A DNA stretch of 64,000 nucleotides from Actinacidiphila rubida. GTDB taxonomy: Bacteria > Actinomycetota > Actinomycetes > Streptomycetales > Streptomycetaceae. A program made the position numbers and the translations under genes. The stretch is taken from contig NZ_FODD01000012.1 of assembly GCF_900110255.1 (NCBI RefSeq), positions 62,001 to 126,000 of the forward strand, read 5' to 3'. Every line of letters begins with the position of its first letter. Position 1 is the stretch's first letter. Of the stretch, positions 15,850-24,509 are shown one piece after another. The notes beneath the pieces are model-generated. The model did no database searches, was not told where the DNA came from, and was given only the letters and a program-made list of their open reading frames with translations.

Positions 15850-16389
15850 ATGACATCCGTAAGTGAACTGCTGGAGCGGAACTCCTCCTTTGCCACCGCC
15901 CGCTTCAGGGCCGACCTGGAGATCAACCCGTCCGGCGACCTCATGGTCATCGGCTGTGTCGATCCGCGGGTCGACCCCGCGCGCATCCTCGGCCTGGAGC
16001 AGGGCGAGGCCGCGGTCATCCGCAACGTCGGAGGCCGCGTCACGCCGGCGACGCTCAGGTCGCTGGCGATGCTGAAAAAGGTCGGTGAGGCCCACAGGAG
16101 TGCGCGGCCACCCGATGACTGGAACCTCGTGATCCTTCACCACACGGACTGCGGAATGACCGATCTGGCCGCGTTCCCGGGCCTCCTGGCGGGGTATTTC
16201 GACATTCCCGCCGAGGAGCTCCCGGCGAAGTCGGTCACCGACCCCTTCGCGTCGGTGAAGGTCGACGTCGGAATGGCGGTACAGGAAATCAGGCGCAGCC
16301 ACTACTTCGTCACCGGACTCGTGTACGACGTGGCGACCGGTCGTGTCGAGCAGGTGGTTCCGCCGACAGCGGCCGGCGCTCCTTCGTGA
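15850..16389 (+). CDS. beta-class carbonic anhydrase
   Basis: A 179-residue enzyme interconverting CO2 and bicarbonate in the cytoplasm. The zinc site is complete: Cys36 with the Asp38/Arg40 dyad in VIGCVDPRVDP, and His98 and Cys101 in LHHTDCGM. The length suits the small single-domain beta class. The ATG at 15850 follows AGAGGTGA. It is codirectional with the cytochrome b gene and 32 bases ahead of an MBL-fold gene with which it may be cotranscribed. Confidence 0.9.
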   Translation: MTSVSELLERNSSFATARFRADLEINPSGDLMVIGCVDPRVDPARILGLEQGEAAVIRNVGGRVTPATLRSLAMLKKVGEAHRSARPPDDWNLVILHHTDCGMTDLAAFPGLLAGYFDIPAEELPAKSVTDPFASVKVDVGMAVQEIRRSHYFVTGLVYDVATGRVEQVVPPTAAGAPS

Positions 16390-16420
16390 AACCCGGAGGG
16401 CGGTGAAGGGGACTTCGCCC

Positions 16421-17476
16421 ATGTGCGGTACAGCCCACGCGACCGCGGCGGACGCGTCGCGGTCCGGACCCCACGCGGTACGCGGGGCCGCGGTGGACCC
16501 GATCGCGCTCGAACCCGTGGACGAGGTCCGGGTCACGATCCTGATGGACAACACCTTCGACGCACTGCTGGTCGGGGACGCCCGCACGACGAGGACCGGA
16601 TTCGGGGCGACCGATGTCGCGGCCGGCCAGTTCGAACCGGGCCGCACAGCGGTCGGCCTGCTGGCCGAGCACGGGTTCTCGGCGTTGGTCGCCGTCCGGC
16701 GCGGCGACAGCACGACCACGTTGATGTTCGACGCGGGCCTGTCCCCCGCCGGCATCGTGACGAACGCCGACCGCCTGGGCATCGGCCTCGGCGACCTGCA
16801 CGGCGTCGTCCTCAGCCACGGCCATTTCGACCACGCCGGCGGACTGAGCGGCCTCTCCTCCACGCTCGGCGCCCAGGGGATGCCCATGGTCGTGCACCCC
16901 CATGCCTGGACCCGGCGGCGCCTCCGCGGACCGCAGGGAACCTTCGACATGCCGACCCTCAGCAAGAGGGCGCTGGCAGCGGAGGGCTTCGAGGTCGTCG
17001 AGCGCTCCCAGCCCTCACTGCTGGTCGACGGCGCGGTCCTCATCACGGGCGAGGTGGACCGCACGACCGAGTTCGAGCACGGCATGCCGGCCGCACACGA
17101 AGCCTGGGCGGGCGGCGAATGGCGCCACGATCCACAGGTCATCGACGACCAGGCGCTGGTCGTCGATCTGAGGAACCAGGGCCTGATCATCCTGACCGGA
17201 TGCGGTCACGCCGGCGTCGTCAACATCGTTCGCCACGCGCAGCGCCTTACGGGTGTCACCCGGCTCCATGCCCTCCTGGGCGGCTTCCATCTGGGCGGAC
17301 CCGCCTTCGAACCCGTCATCGCTCCCACCGTGGCGGCCCTGGTGGACTGCGCCCCGCGACTCGTCGCACCGGGACACTGCACGGGATGGCGTGCCCAGCA
17401 CGCCCTCGCCGCCGCCTTGCCGGACGCGTGGGTGCCGAGCAGCAGCGGGACCACACATCGTCTCGTCGGAGCGTGA
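16421..17476 (+). CDS. metallo-beta-lactamase-fold hydrolase
   Basis: A 351-residue protein with the metal motif VVLSHGHFDHAGG near residue 125 (HxHxDH), a later His in LTGCGHAGVVN near 250, and LVAPGHCTGW near 310. These fit the branch annotated as dihydropteroate-type or RFAP-synthase-like MBL proteins. The substrate is unknown. The ATG at 16421 is the likely start; an upstream in-frame ATG at 16343 would overlap the carbonic anhydrase by 47 bases. Confidence 0.8.
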   Translation: MCGTAHATAADASRSGPHAVRGAAVDPIALEPVDEVRVTILMDNTFDALLVGDARTTRTGFGATDVAAGQFEPGRTAVGLLAEHGFSALVAVRRGDSTTTLMFDAGLSPAGIVTNADRLGIGLGDLHGVVLSHGHFDHAGGLSGLSSTLGAQGMPMVVHPHAWTRRRLRGPQGTFDMPTLSKRALAAEGFEVVERSQPSLLVDGAVLITGEVDRTTEFEHGMPAAHEAWAGGEWRHDPQVIDDQALVVDLRNQGLIILTGCGHAGVVNIVRHAQRLTGVTRLHALLGGFHLGGPAFEPVIAPTVAALVDCAPRLVAPGHCTGWRAQHALAAALPDAWVPSSSGTTHRLVGA

Positions 17477-17551
17477 GGGCGCCGTCCCTCACGCCGGAAG
17501 TCCGGCGATCTGCGTGCGCTGGGGCGGGTGAGCGCCCCAGCGCCGGTGCGG

Positions 17552-18268
17552 CTACTCCCGCAGGTAGGTCTCGCTGAAGCTGGTGCCGCTGGAGCCGAGC
17601 GCGCCGGTCCGGGCCTCGTAGGCGCCGTTCGACGGGTCGAGCGCGACCGGGCCGAAGGACCCGAGGGAGCTTCCGTTGACGGTGGCCGAGCTGAAGTTGA
17701 GGGTGCCGAAGTTCGGGTAGGCCCCGGTCGGCGACTCGATGATGACCTCGGCGCTGGTCCGCTGGGCGGACAGGGACTTGGACGTGGAGTAGGTCCAGCC
17801 ACGCGTGGAGTCGGTCAGCTTCAGCGTGTACTTGTTGCTGCCGGCGTAGGTCACGGACGCGGCTATGTGGTCGCCCGCCGAGACCGGGTACGAACTGAGG
17901 CTCAGGTAGACCGGGTTCGCCGGGTACATCTCGTACCAGGCCTGGTGCACGGCCCTGCCGCTGGAGCAGTCCGTCGCCACACCGGTCTGCTCCACGGTGG
18001 ACGAGCCGTACCCGTCGATGCCGACCCAGGGGGCGTAGAGGTCGTTGCTGGAGTTGCAGGTCGCGTTGGCCTCGGTCCAGGCCGCCGAGACCGAGGTGAA
18101 GCCGCTGCCCTGGGCGGCGTACCCGCCCCAGTTGTAGCCGTTGATGTTGTAGTGCAGGGGGCGGAAGGACAGCGCCGGTGCGGCCGCCGCGGTGACCGGG
18201 ACGGCGGGGGCGGCAAGGGTGGCCGCCGTCACCGCGACGGTGGCGACGCGGGACAGGAATCTGCGCAT
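17552..18268 (-). CDS. secreted eqolisin-type (G1/A4 family) glutamic peptidase
   Basis: A 238-residue exported protein. Residues 1-30 are a classic signal peptide (RR at the start, an Ala/Val hydrophobic core, then AAAAP). The mature part is a beta-rich domain with the G1-family landmarks. They are WVGIDGYGSS followed by VEQTG, which supplies the candidate catalytic Gln, then AWYEMYP, and SAEVIIESPT, which supplies the candidate catalytic Glu. The family is best known as fungal acid peptidases (scytalidoglutamic peptidase) with scattered bacterial homologues. CCAAGGAGC precedes the ATG. Activity is inferred from motifs only. Confidence 0.8.
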   Translation of the reverse strand: MRRFLSRVATVAVTAATLAAPAVPVTAAAAPALSFRPLHYNINGYNWGGYAAQGSGFTSVSAAWTEANATCNSSNDLYAPWVGIDGYGSSTVEQTGVATDCSSGRAVHQAWYEMYPANPVYLSLSSYPVSAGDHIAASVTYAGSNKYTLKLTDSTRGWTYSTSKSLSAQRTSAEVIIESPTGAYPNFGTLNFSSATVNGSSLGSFGPVALDPSNGAYEARTGALGSSGTSFSETYLRE

Positions 18269-18956
18269 GCTGGCTCCTTGGTGGGGTGGATCAGAATGCT
18301 CAAACGCCGTCCCTGAGCCGGGTGGGGAACATGGGGCGGCAGTACAGAATCACCGACCGCCATGAACCTGTCAATACGCCCTCGCGTACGGCCCCCTGGG
18401 CCACTGCTCCGGGGCTCGCCGTGGCCCCGGTCGCTGAAATGCCGTCCCCAGCACGTCCGTTCGGGCACCGCGCTCCCGCGGCCTTCGGCCCCCGCGTACG
18501 ACGGCCCTGTGGACGATGCGAGCCCCCGGAGCGAACCGCCGCACCCGGCACGGCGCGTCCGCATGGCCGACATCGCGAGGCGGCGCCCGCGGCTCACTCG
18601 TGCGAGTGGTGTTCGGTGCGGTCTCCGCAGGACTGCGGTAGGCAACCCGGCGTGTGGCATGTGCCATTGGCTCACCGTTCCCGCACCACAGCGCCCATCT
18701 GCCCGCCAGCACGACCGCCGGACGGTGGCGTTGGCTCCGCAAGGCGCGGGGCCGGCGGGGTGCGTGGCGTGAGCGGGCGGCGGTCCGGCGGCGGACTAGG
18801 TTCGGAGGGGACGGGTGCACGCCCGTGAAGGCCCTGGCCCGGGCCGGTCGTCACCGGGCGTCCGGACGGCGGCCGCGTCCGCCGAGCGGTCTTGGCTTCG
18901 CCGGGAGTCCGGCCGCGGCCTCACGCGGGCGTTCGCGACAGCCTTGTGGGACGGGG
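18269..18956. other. about 690 bases without a supportable gene
   Basis: This stretch separates the peptidase start from the next rightward genes. Open frames exist on both strands but none has a ribosome binding site with a recognisable protein, and they overlap one another. I see no clear hairpin, repeat or promoter beyond the presumed peptidase promoter near its start. Confidence 0.5.
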
Positions 18957-19097
18957 GTGTTCTTGGAGCCGACACACACCTTCACCGGCACGCCGACGTG
19001 GCACGGGGCGCGGGCCGGCCGCCCCTGCCCGCCGGGCTCGACCGGGCGCCGGTATGCCGGTGAGCGGGCCGGGCCGGGGTTCCGGGGTGCGGCGTGA
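18957..19097 (+). CDS. possible 46-residue small protein
   Basis: A short frame starting at a GTG behind GGGACGGGG and ending in a GTGA overlap with the following membrane protein gene, which is the arrangement of translationally coupled genes. The product begins VFLEPTHTFTGTPTWHG and is rich in Gly, Pro and Arg. I do not recognise it. The tight overlap is the main support. Confidence 0.35.
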   Translation: MFLEPTHTFTGTPTWHGARAGRPCPPGSTGRRYAGERAGPGFRGAA

Positions 19098-19903
19098 GCG
19101 GGCAGGCCCTCGTGGTGGCGCAGTACGCGGGGCTGGCCGGCGCGGCCAGCGCCGGCGTGTGCTGGCTCAACCTGGCGCGGCGTTTCGCCGGCAAGGGGCG
19201 CCTGGCCGGCTCACGTTACTCGGTGGGCCTGACCGTGGCGGTGGTGGCGGCCACGGTCGCGGTGGCCGTGACGACGACCGTGCTGCTCTCACGTACGCAC
19301 GGCCTGCCCGCGGCCGCGGCGGGCGTGCTGGCCGGCGCCGGGGTCTTCCCCCGCGGCCGGCAGACGCCGGCCGACCACAACCGGGCGCTGACACGGGTGA
19401 TGTCGCTGGGCATCGCCTATCTCACCGACCGGCTGGTGGACCGGATGCGCCGCGACGAGGCGGCCTGGTGCGAGGCCATGCTGGCCGGCTTCAAGGACTT
19501 CACGCAGATGCAGACCTTCGTCCACGCCCTGACCGTGGACTATCTCCAACCCCGCCTGGACCCCAAGCTGTACGCCGACGCCGAGCAGCGTCTCGAGGCC
19601 GCCGGCACCGCGCTGGCCGAGGCCGCCGCCGCTCACGAGCGCATCGACGCGCAGTGCCGGCAGACCGAGCCTCCCGACCTGCCCAGGCGGCGCACCATGG
19701 CGGAGCAGCAGGAGTACGACCGGACCGCGGGTGCCGCGCGAAAAGCGGTGAAGTTCGTGCTCATGCTGGTCTACCAGCACGGGCGCCGCAGCGAGTACGG
19801 CGCCCTGCAGCGCATCCGCTGCGAAGCGGCACCCGACGCGGCATGGGCCGAACACGTCCCGGCCCAGCGTCGCGCCAAAGCCCCGGCCGGCCCGCACCAC
19901 TGA
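19094..19903 (+). CDS. hypothetical membrane protein
   Basis: A 269-residue protein with hydrophobic segments at about 5-25 and 45-65 (SVGLTVAVVAATVAVAVTTT) and a mostly helical, charged cytoplasmic part with LTDRLVDRMRRDEAAWCEAM and an Ala/Glu-rich stretch near 175-195. No family is recognised. The GTG start overlaps the preceding small frame. It converges on a small XRE gene. The region between the peptidase and the Nudix operon may be part of an accessory or mobile segment, but no integrase or transfer gene is visible. Confidence 0.6.
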   Translation: MSGQALVVAQYAGLAGAASAGVCWLNLARRFAGKGRLAGSRYSVGLTVAVVAATVAVAVTTTVLLSRTHGLPAAAAGVLAGAGVFPRGRQTPADHNRALTRVMSLGIAYLTDRLVDRMRRDEAAWCEAMLAGFKDFTQMQTFVHALTVDYLQPRLDPKLYADAEQRLEAAGTALAEAAAAHERIDAQCRQTEPPDLPRRRTMAEQQEYDRTAGAARKAVKFVLMLVYQHGRRSEYGALQRIRCEAAPDAAWAEHVPAQRRAKAPAGPHH

Positions 19904-19936
19904 GCCCCGGCACGACAGCCGGTGCGCGGCCGGGAC

Positions 19937-20263
19937 TCAGTGGCGAGCGGCGACCGAACCCTGCCACTCCCCCGCCCGCCCGTGCATCCTCCGGCGGGCC
20001 CTGCCGGCGGAACCGGAGCCGCCCGGCTCGATCTCCCGCGGGCGGATGCTGATCTCGACCTGGGCGTCCAGCCCTTCGGCGAGCATCGCCAGCGACCGCA
20101 CCGTCAGATCCGCCTCCCCGGCCAGCCACTGCAGCACGCGTCCCTCGCTCACGCCGAGCCGGTCGGCCAACTGCGCATGGCTGACACCCTTGGCGGCCAG
20201 CAGACCCTCTATCGACACCGCTGCCGTCCGTGCGAGCCGCGCACCGTCGACATCCGCAGCCAC
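19937..20263 (-). CDS. small XRE-family helix-turn-helix protein
   Basis: A 108-residue protein. Residues 10-65 form an XRE/lambda-repressor HTH: IEGLLAAKGVSHAQLADRLG, then SEGRVLQWLAGEADLTV. The tail is basic and low complexity. It looks like an antitoxin-type or plasmid-style repressor; no toxin partner is apparent next to it. The GTG at 20263 behind AGGAC is preferred; upstream in-frame sequence is low-complexity and unlikely to be coding. Confidence 0.7.
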   Translation of the reverse strand: MAADVDGARLARTAAVSIEGLLAAKGVSHAQLADRLGVSEGRVLQWLAGEADLTVRSLAMLAEGLDAQVEISIRPREIEPGGSGSAGRARRRMHGRAGEWQGSVAARH

Positions 20264-20784
20264 CGGCGTCCTGGACCAGAAAGGCAAGGCGCTACCCCCA
20301 GATCGACCGCAGGCCCGTCGCAGGCCCACGGCCTGAAGCATGCCACCGCCCCGGCCCCAGAAAAACACCCCCGAACGCCCGCACCACCCACCGCACCGAG
20401 TCACCACCCCGAAGCAGGCCCACGGCCTGCACCGATGACCCCGCCCCCGGCACCCCCGCAGACACGCCGGTTCACCCAGAGGCACGCACACCCCGAACAC
20501 CAGCCCGCCACCGGCGCGCTCTCCTGCTCACCGCTCTCCGCGCGATCCGCCGGCGCCGCACGAGCCAGGCCGGCGAGGAGGCGTCCTCAGGCGCGTGAGG
20601 AGCGCCCGCCACGATCCTTTTGGGGAGAATCACGTCCGCCGTTCGCCAATGTGTCGCCGGTTCGGCACGTCCGTCCGCTGGGCAGACTGTTCTCGCCCGC
20701 CTCGCGCCTCTTCATTCATGAGGGTGCGACATGGAGGACGAGGGACCGTGACACTCACCACGCGATAATGAAAGGTGGATCTCC
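20264..20784. other. intergenic region with a repeated 16-base palindrome-like element
   Basis: No gene is supportable here. GCAGGCCCACGGCCTG occurs at 20320-20335 and again at 20414-20429; each copy contains CAGGCC and its complement around CAC, so each can form a short hairpin or bind a dimeric regulator. The right end must hold the promoter of the Nudix operon; I see no strong consensus. AAAGGTGG before 20785 is its ribosome binding site. Confidence 0.55.
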
Positions 20785-21426
20785 GTGAGTCCCGAATTCC
20801 AGACGACGCATCGGGATGCGGTCATCGCGGACTGGATCGCCAGAATCTACGGGATGATCAACGAACTGAACGTCTTCGACCGCACCAACCCGTACAGCGC
20901 CTCCCGCGCCAACCGGCTCGCCGTCATCGCGCAGGAGATGAACGGGGTACTGGAGGGCAGCCGCGACCTGCGCAACGACGCCCGCGCGACCTCCGTCCTC
21001 CAGCACCTTTCCCCCCTGGTGTCGGTGGACTGCCTGGTCCTCAGGGGCGAGCAGGTACTGCTCGTCCAGAAGAAGGGGACCGACCGATGGGTGATGCCCG
21101 GCGGCCTCATGGAGATGGGTGAGTCCCTGGCCGCGGCCGGACGACGCGAGGTGGCGGAGGAGGCCGGCCTCGATGTCGTCGTTCACGGGATCGTCGGCAT
21201 GTTCGACTCCACCTTGCTGGAGACAGGCGAAGGGGTGCACATCCTCGACGTCACCCTGTCGGCCACCGCCGCCGGCGGAACACCCTCGCCCGGAGAGGAG
21301 ACGCAGCGAGCGGCGTGGTGGCGACTCGACTGCCTCCCCGTGCTGGAACCGCCGCACGAGCAACGCCTCCGGACCTCCCTCGACAACCGGGAGAGTCCAC
21401 TCCTCACGCCATGGATCGGAGCTTGA
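20785..21426 (+). CDS. Nudix hydrolase with N-terminal helical domain
   Basis: A 213-residue protein. Residues 1-65 are helical, like the N-terminal extension of a known Nudix subgroup, with RDAVIADWIARIYGMINELN. The Nudix box is complete around 112-134 (GGLMEMGESL, then REVAEEAG). It should hydrolyse a nucleoside diphosphate linked to another group; the substrate is unknown. The GTG at 20785 follows AAAGGTGG. It is the first of four genes spaced 4 bases or overlapping by 4 bases, so it belongs to one operon with an acetyltransferase, an oxygenase and a membrane protein. Confidence 0.88.
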   Translation: MSPEFQTTHRDAVIADWIARIYGMINELNVFDRTNPYSASRANRLAVIAQEMNGVLEGSRDLRNDARATSVLQHLSPLVSVDCLVLRGEQVLLVQKKGTDRWVMPGGLMEMGESLAAAGRREVAEEAGLDVVVHGIVGMFDSTLLETGEGVHILDVTLSATAAGGTPSPGEETQRAAWWRLDCLPVLEPPHEQRLRTSLDNRESPLLTPWIGA

Positions 21427-21430
21427 GTTC

Positions 21431-21802
21431 ATGAGCGATTCGTCCCCGACGCCGGAACCCCGGATAAGCGTCCTCCCCCACCCGGCGGAGGCCGAGCGGA
21501 TCAGTGTGTGCATCGACGGTCGCGAAGTGGGACACCTGCTGCTCTACTACATGACGAACGACCAGCATTCCGAACCGTGCACATTCTGCGAGGACTGGTT
21601 CGTCGAGGAACAGTACCGCAAGCAGGGAATAGGCGAGTTGCTCGCCCGCGAGGCGATACGGAAATCCCGCGAGCACGGATGCTACAAGGTCATCGCCAAC
21701 AGCAGATTCGGCCGGGACCACGTCCACCGGCTGCTGGAGGCCTGCGGGTACACCAAGCACGGGTACGAGTTCAGAGTCGATGCGGGCCCGGCGGCCCCGT
21801 GA
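21431..21802 (+). CDS. GNAT-family N-acetyltransferase
   Basis: A 123-residue single GNAT domain. The acetyl-CoA pyrophosphate loop is YRKQGIGELL near residue 68, and the last strand and helix are HRLLEACGYTKHGYEF. The substrate is unknown. It begins 4 bases after the Nudix stop and its own stop overlaps the next start (GTGA). The operon context suggests that a nucleotide-linked or amino-group substrate is processed jointly by the four products. Confidence 0.85.
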   Translation: MSDSSPTPEPRISVLPHPAEAERISVCIDGREVGHLLLYYMTNDQHSEPCTFCEDWFVEEQYRKQGIGELLAREAIRKSREHGCYKVIANSRFGRDHVHRLLEACGYTKHGYEFRVDAGPAAP

Positions 21803-22494
21803 GCGTCGTCCCTGCGCACGGCATCGCCGAAGTGACTTCGGCTGTCGACAAGGAACTCGCCTCGTCAGGTCTCGTCCTGTTCACCGGCCTGGGCGGCCGT
21901 TTCACCGAACTGCTCGCGCTCTACCGCTCGTTCACCACACCAGCGCCGCACCGCGACTCCGACGCGCGCGGGGTCACTCGCATAGCGGCGGTCCGCGCGG
22001 ACGACGGCGCGTACCGGGGATTCAGCCGGATGGCGCTGCCCCTCCACACGGACAGCGCGTCCGCTCCCCATCCCCCCGACTGGATCCTGCTCTTCTGCGA
22101 GTCGGCGGGGACCGGGGGCGGTGATTTCCTTCTCGCCGACGGTGTCGCTGCCGCCCTCCAACTGCGCGACGTCCGGCCCGACATGTTCGGCCGGTTGCTG
22201 ACGGCGCCCGTCATGGTCACCGGCTCGGCGACACCGCGGACCCCGCTCTACCGGAGGGCGGACCACACGATCGGTGTCCGCTACCGTACGCGGGACCCCG
22301 CCCGCACACCTGAGCGGACGGGGACGGACGCGGAGCACCTGGTGGCCTACAACTCAGCCCTCCGGTCGATCCGTTCAAGGATCCCCTGCGAGGGAGGGTC
22401 GGGCTACATACTGGACAACAGTCGTTGGTTGCACGGACGCACGCGGTACTCGGGCGACCGGGTCGTGCTGCGTGTTCTGGGGGGAGCACGATGA
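21799..22494 (+). CDS. Fe(II)/2-oxoglutarate-dependent oxygenase (TauD/TfdA-like)
   Basis: A 231-residue protein with the double-stranded beta-helix iron site: His and Asp in LPLHTDSASAP, a distal His in SRWLHGRTRYSG, and the 2-oxoglutarate Arg in DRVVLRVLGG. It is short for the TauD family, lacking part of the N-terminal and lid regions. Likely reaction: hydroxylation or oxidative cleavage of a small substrate. Start and stop both overlap neighbours by 4 bases, so it is translationally coupled within the operon. Confidence 0.8.
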   Translation: MSVVPAHGIAEVTSAVDKELASSGLVLFTGLGGRFTELLALYRSFTTPAPHRDSDARGVTRIAAVRADDGAYRGFSRMALPLHTDSASAPHPPDWILLFCESAGTGGGDFLLADGVAAALQLRDVRPDMFGRLLTAPVMVTGSATPRTPLYRRADHTIGVRYRTRDPARTPERTGTDAEHLVAYNSALRSIRSRIPCEGGSGYILDNSRWLHGRTRYSGDRVVLRVLGGAR

Positions 22495-23264
22495 AGTGGC
22501 TCATTGCGTTCGCACGGGACTACGCACTGCTGGTCATCTGCATCCTCATCGCCACTCTGGGCCTGCTCAAGGTGCACATCTCCGGCGTCCAGTATTCCGA
22601 TTCGGACCTGATACTGGCCGTTCTCGGCGTTCTGGCGGTGAGCAACGTGGCCGAGCGCCTGGGCATCCTGCACTCGCTCGACCAGCGACTCGCGGACATA
22701 CAGCGGCGCACCGAGAACTCCCGTCACCCCCGGATCGAGGTGGCCAATCGCTCCGAAGTGCCGCGGCTGGGCGAACGTGTCGGTTCGGCCCGGGAAGAAC
22801 TCGTCATCTGCGGCCCCTCGCTGGACGGGGCCGTCTCCATCGTCCACCAGATCACCGCCGCAGCCCAACGCGGTGTCCGTGTGAAGATCCTGATCACACT
22901 GTCGACTCGCGAGAACATGAAGCAGTACGGACGCCATCTCACTGCCGCGAACTACGACCTCGTCAGTCAGCAGGGGCTCACCTCGGCCCAGGCGAAGATC
23001 CGTCACAACATCACCATCCTCAAGCAGGCACTGGACGGCTACCCGCAGGTCGAGGTCCGGACCTTCGACGGACTCATCTGGTGCGGCTACGTCATGGTCG
23101 ACCGCGGCTCCCGGCAGGCGCTCATGGACGTTCAGGTGTACATGTACAAGGTCCCGGTGGACAGCGCGCCTCTGCTCCAGCTCACCAGGGAATCCAGCGG
23201 CGAGTGGCACGACTTCTTCAGCAGCGCCTTCGACACGATGTGGAGCGACTCGGTCGCCGCCTGA
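22491..23264 (+). CDS. membrane-anchored protein with a PLD-like cytoplasmic domain
   Basis: A 257-residue protein. Residues 5-28 and 38-57 are hydrophobic and form a hairpin anchor. A short charged linker (SLDQRLADIQRRTENSRH) leads to a soluble domain whose start (AREELVICGPSLDGAVSIVH, then RGVRVKILITLS) looks like the Rossmann-like half of phospholipase D folds. The catalytic HxKxxxxD motif is not present, so it may be a binding or sensor version. The last residues (SGEWHDFFSSAFDTMWSDS) resemble the tail seen in such sensor proteins. I do not recognise a named family with certainty. Last gene of the four-gene operon, with an ATGA overlap. Confidence 0.65.
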   Translation: MKWLIAFARDYALLVICILIATLGLLKVHISGVQYSDSDLILAVLGVLAVSNVAERLGILHSLDQRLADIQRRTENSRHPRIEVANRSEVPRLGERVGSAREELVICGPSLDGAVSIVHQITAAAQRGVRVKILITLSTRENMKQYGRHLTAANYDLVSQQGLTSAQAKIRHNITILKQALDGYPQVEVRTFDGLIWCGYVMVDRGSRQALMDVQVYMYKVPVDSAPLLQLTRESSGEWHDFFSSAFDTMWSDSVAA

Positions 23265-23362
23265 CCCCGTACGCGACGCGACGCTGTGGCCGTCCGCCCC
23301 TGCCGGCCGCGCCACTGCGCCTCTGCGCCACCGCGCCACCGCAGCCGGTGGTGGGGCGGGCC

Positions 23363-24235
23363 CTACTCGGTGACCGGGACGTCCGCGGGAGTGGGATCGA
23401 GGCGGAGCATGGCCTCCTCGTGCGGGGTGCCGGGGGCGGCCTGGTAGACGACCATGCGCTGGCCGCCCGTCCGGGCCAGGCGCATGACCTCGTAGGTCAG
23501 GGTCATCGGCCCGACCGCCGGATGACGGAAGGTCTTCTCCCCGCCGCCGCGCTCGCACACGTCGTACTTCTCCCACAGCCGTGCGAACTCCGGTGACTTC
23601 AGGACCAGTTCGCCGACGAGCGCGGTCAGCTCGGGGTCGTCCGAGTCCGCCCCGGCGACCGCCCGCAGATGAGCGACCGAGAGGGCGACGGTCTCCTCCC
23701 ACGGTTCGTAGAGCGTGCGCCCGACCGGGTGGAGGAAGAGGTAGCGGGTGAGGTTGCGCTGGTGCCCGGACCAGTCCCAGAGCCCGGGCAGCAGCCGCCG
23801 GCCGGGCGGGTTCGCGGCCAGCACCCGGTTGTGGCGACTCACCACATAGGCGGGCATGGGGCGGACGGTCTCCAGCATCCGCAGCACCGAGTCGCGCACG
23901 GTGTGATCGGCACAGGCCGGCAGTTCGGAGACCCGGCCGGAGGCCAACTCCGCCAGCTCGTGGAGGCGTTCGTAACCGTCGCCCCGCAACCGCAGGGCAC
24001 GGCCGAGGGAGTCCACGACGGCGGGGGACGGGTTGGTCTCCCGGCCGCGCTCGAGGCGGATGTAGTAGTCCACGCTCACGCCGGCCAGCGCGGCCAGCTC
24101 CTCCCGGCGCAGCCCGGGAGTACGGCGCAGGCCCGCGCCGCCGGGGAGCCCGACGTCCTCCGGCCGCACCTGCGACCTGCGTGCTTTCAGATACCTGCCG
24201 AGTTCCGTCCCCCGGACCTCCGTTGCTGCCGCCAT
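23363..24235 (-). CDS. XRE regulator with MmyB-like ligand-binding domain
   Basis: A 290-residue regulator. The N-terminal HTH occupies about 10-80 (GLRREELAALAGVSVDYYIR, LERGRETNPSPAV). The MmyB-like PAS-type domain follows from about 100, with MPAYVVSRHNRVLAANPPGR near 125 and NLTRYLFLHPVGRTLYEPWE near 160. These actinobacterial proteins often bind fatty acids and repress a divergent gene; here that is the DHA2 efflux pump. The ATG at 24235 is the start; TGTCACA lies immediately upstream but without an ECF41 -10. Confidence 0.9.
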   Translation of the reverse strand: MAAATEVRGTELGRYLKARRSQVRPEDVGLPGGAGLRRTPGLRREELAALAGVSVDYYIRLERGRETNPSPAVVDSLGRALRLRGDGYERLHELAELASGRVSELPACADHTVRDSVLRMLETVRPMPAYVVSRHNRVLAANPPGRRLLPGLWDWSGHQRNLTRYLFLHPVGRTLYEPWEETVALSVAHLRAVAGADSDDPELTALVGELVLKSPEFARLWEKYDVCERGGGEKTFRHPAVGPMTLTYEVMRLARTGGQRMVVYQAAPGTPHEEAMLRLDPTPADVPVTE

Positions 24236-24509
24236 GGAGCCATTGTGACAGCCGGCCGGAAGGCGTTGGGGGGTGTGTCACTGCCTGGAACGCCGCACCC
24301 CGGGTACGACGCGGTCTGCCGCGCGGCCGCCGGAGGGAGCACAGTCGATCACGGAGCAGGCGGCCCGGCCGCCGAGGCCCAGGGGGTGCACGGCACCGGA
24401 CCGCGGCCCCGACCGGCCGAAGCCGCCTGCCCGGTCCCCTGGCGAACGCCCCGCGGAACACCCCCCGGGGGACGCCGTCTTCCCTCCCCGCCATTCTCAG
24501 GAGGCCACT

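Noticed and set aside
18286..18828. Overlapping open frames on both strands between the peptidase and the membrane protein
   Set aside because: No ribosome binding site, no recognisable protein and mutual overlap; typical high-GC spurious frames.
24244..24250. Another TGTCACA heptamer, just upstream of the MmyB-type regulator
   Set aside because: No GGTC, TGTC or CGTC at 15-17 bases, and the heptamer lies only 8 bases from the start codon, too close for a promoter -35.
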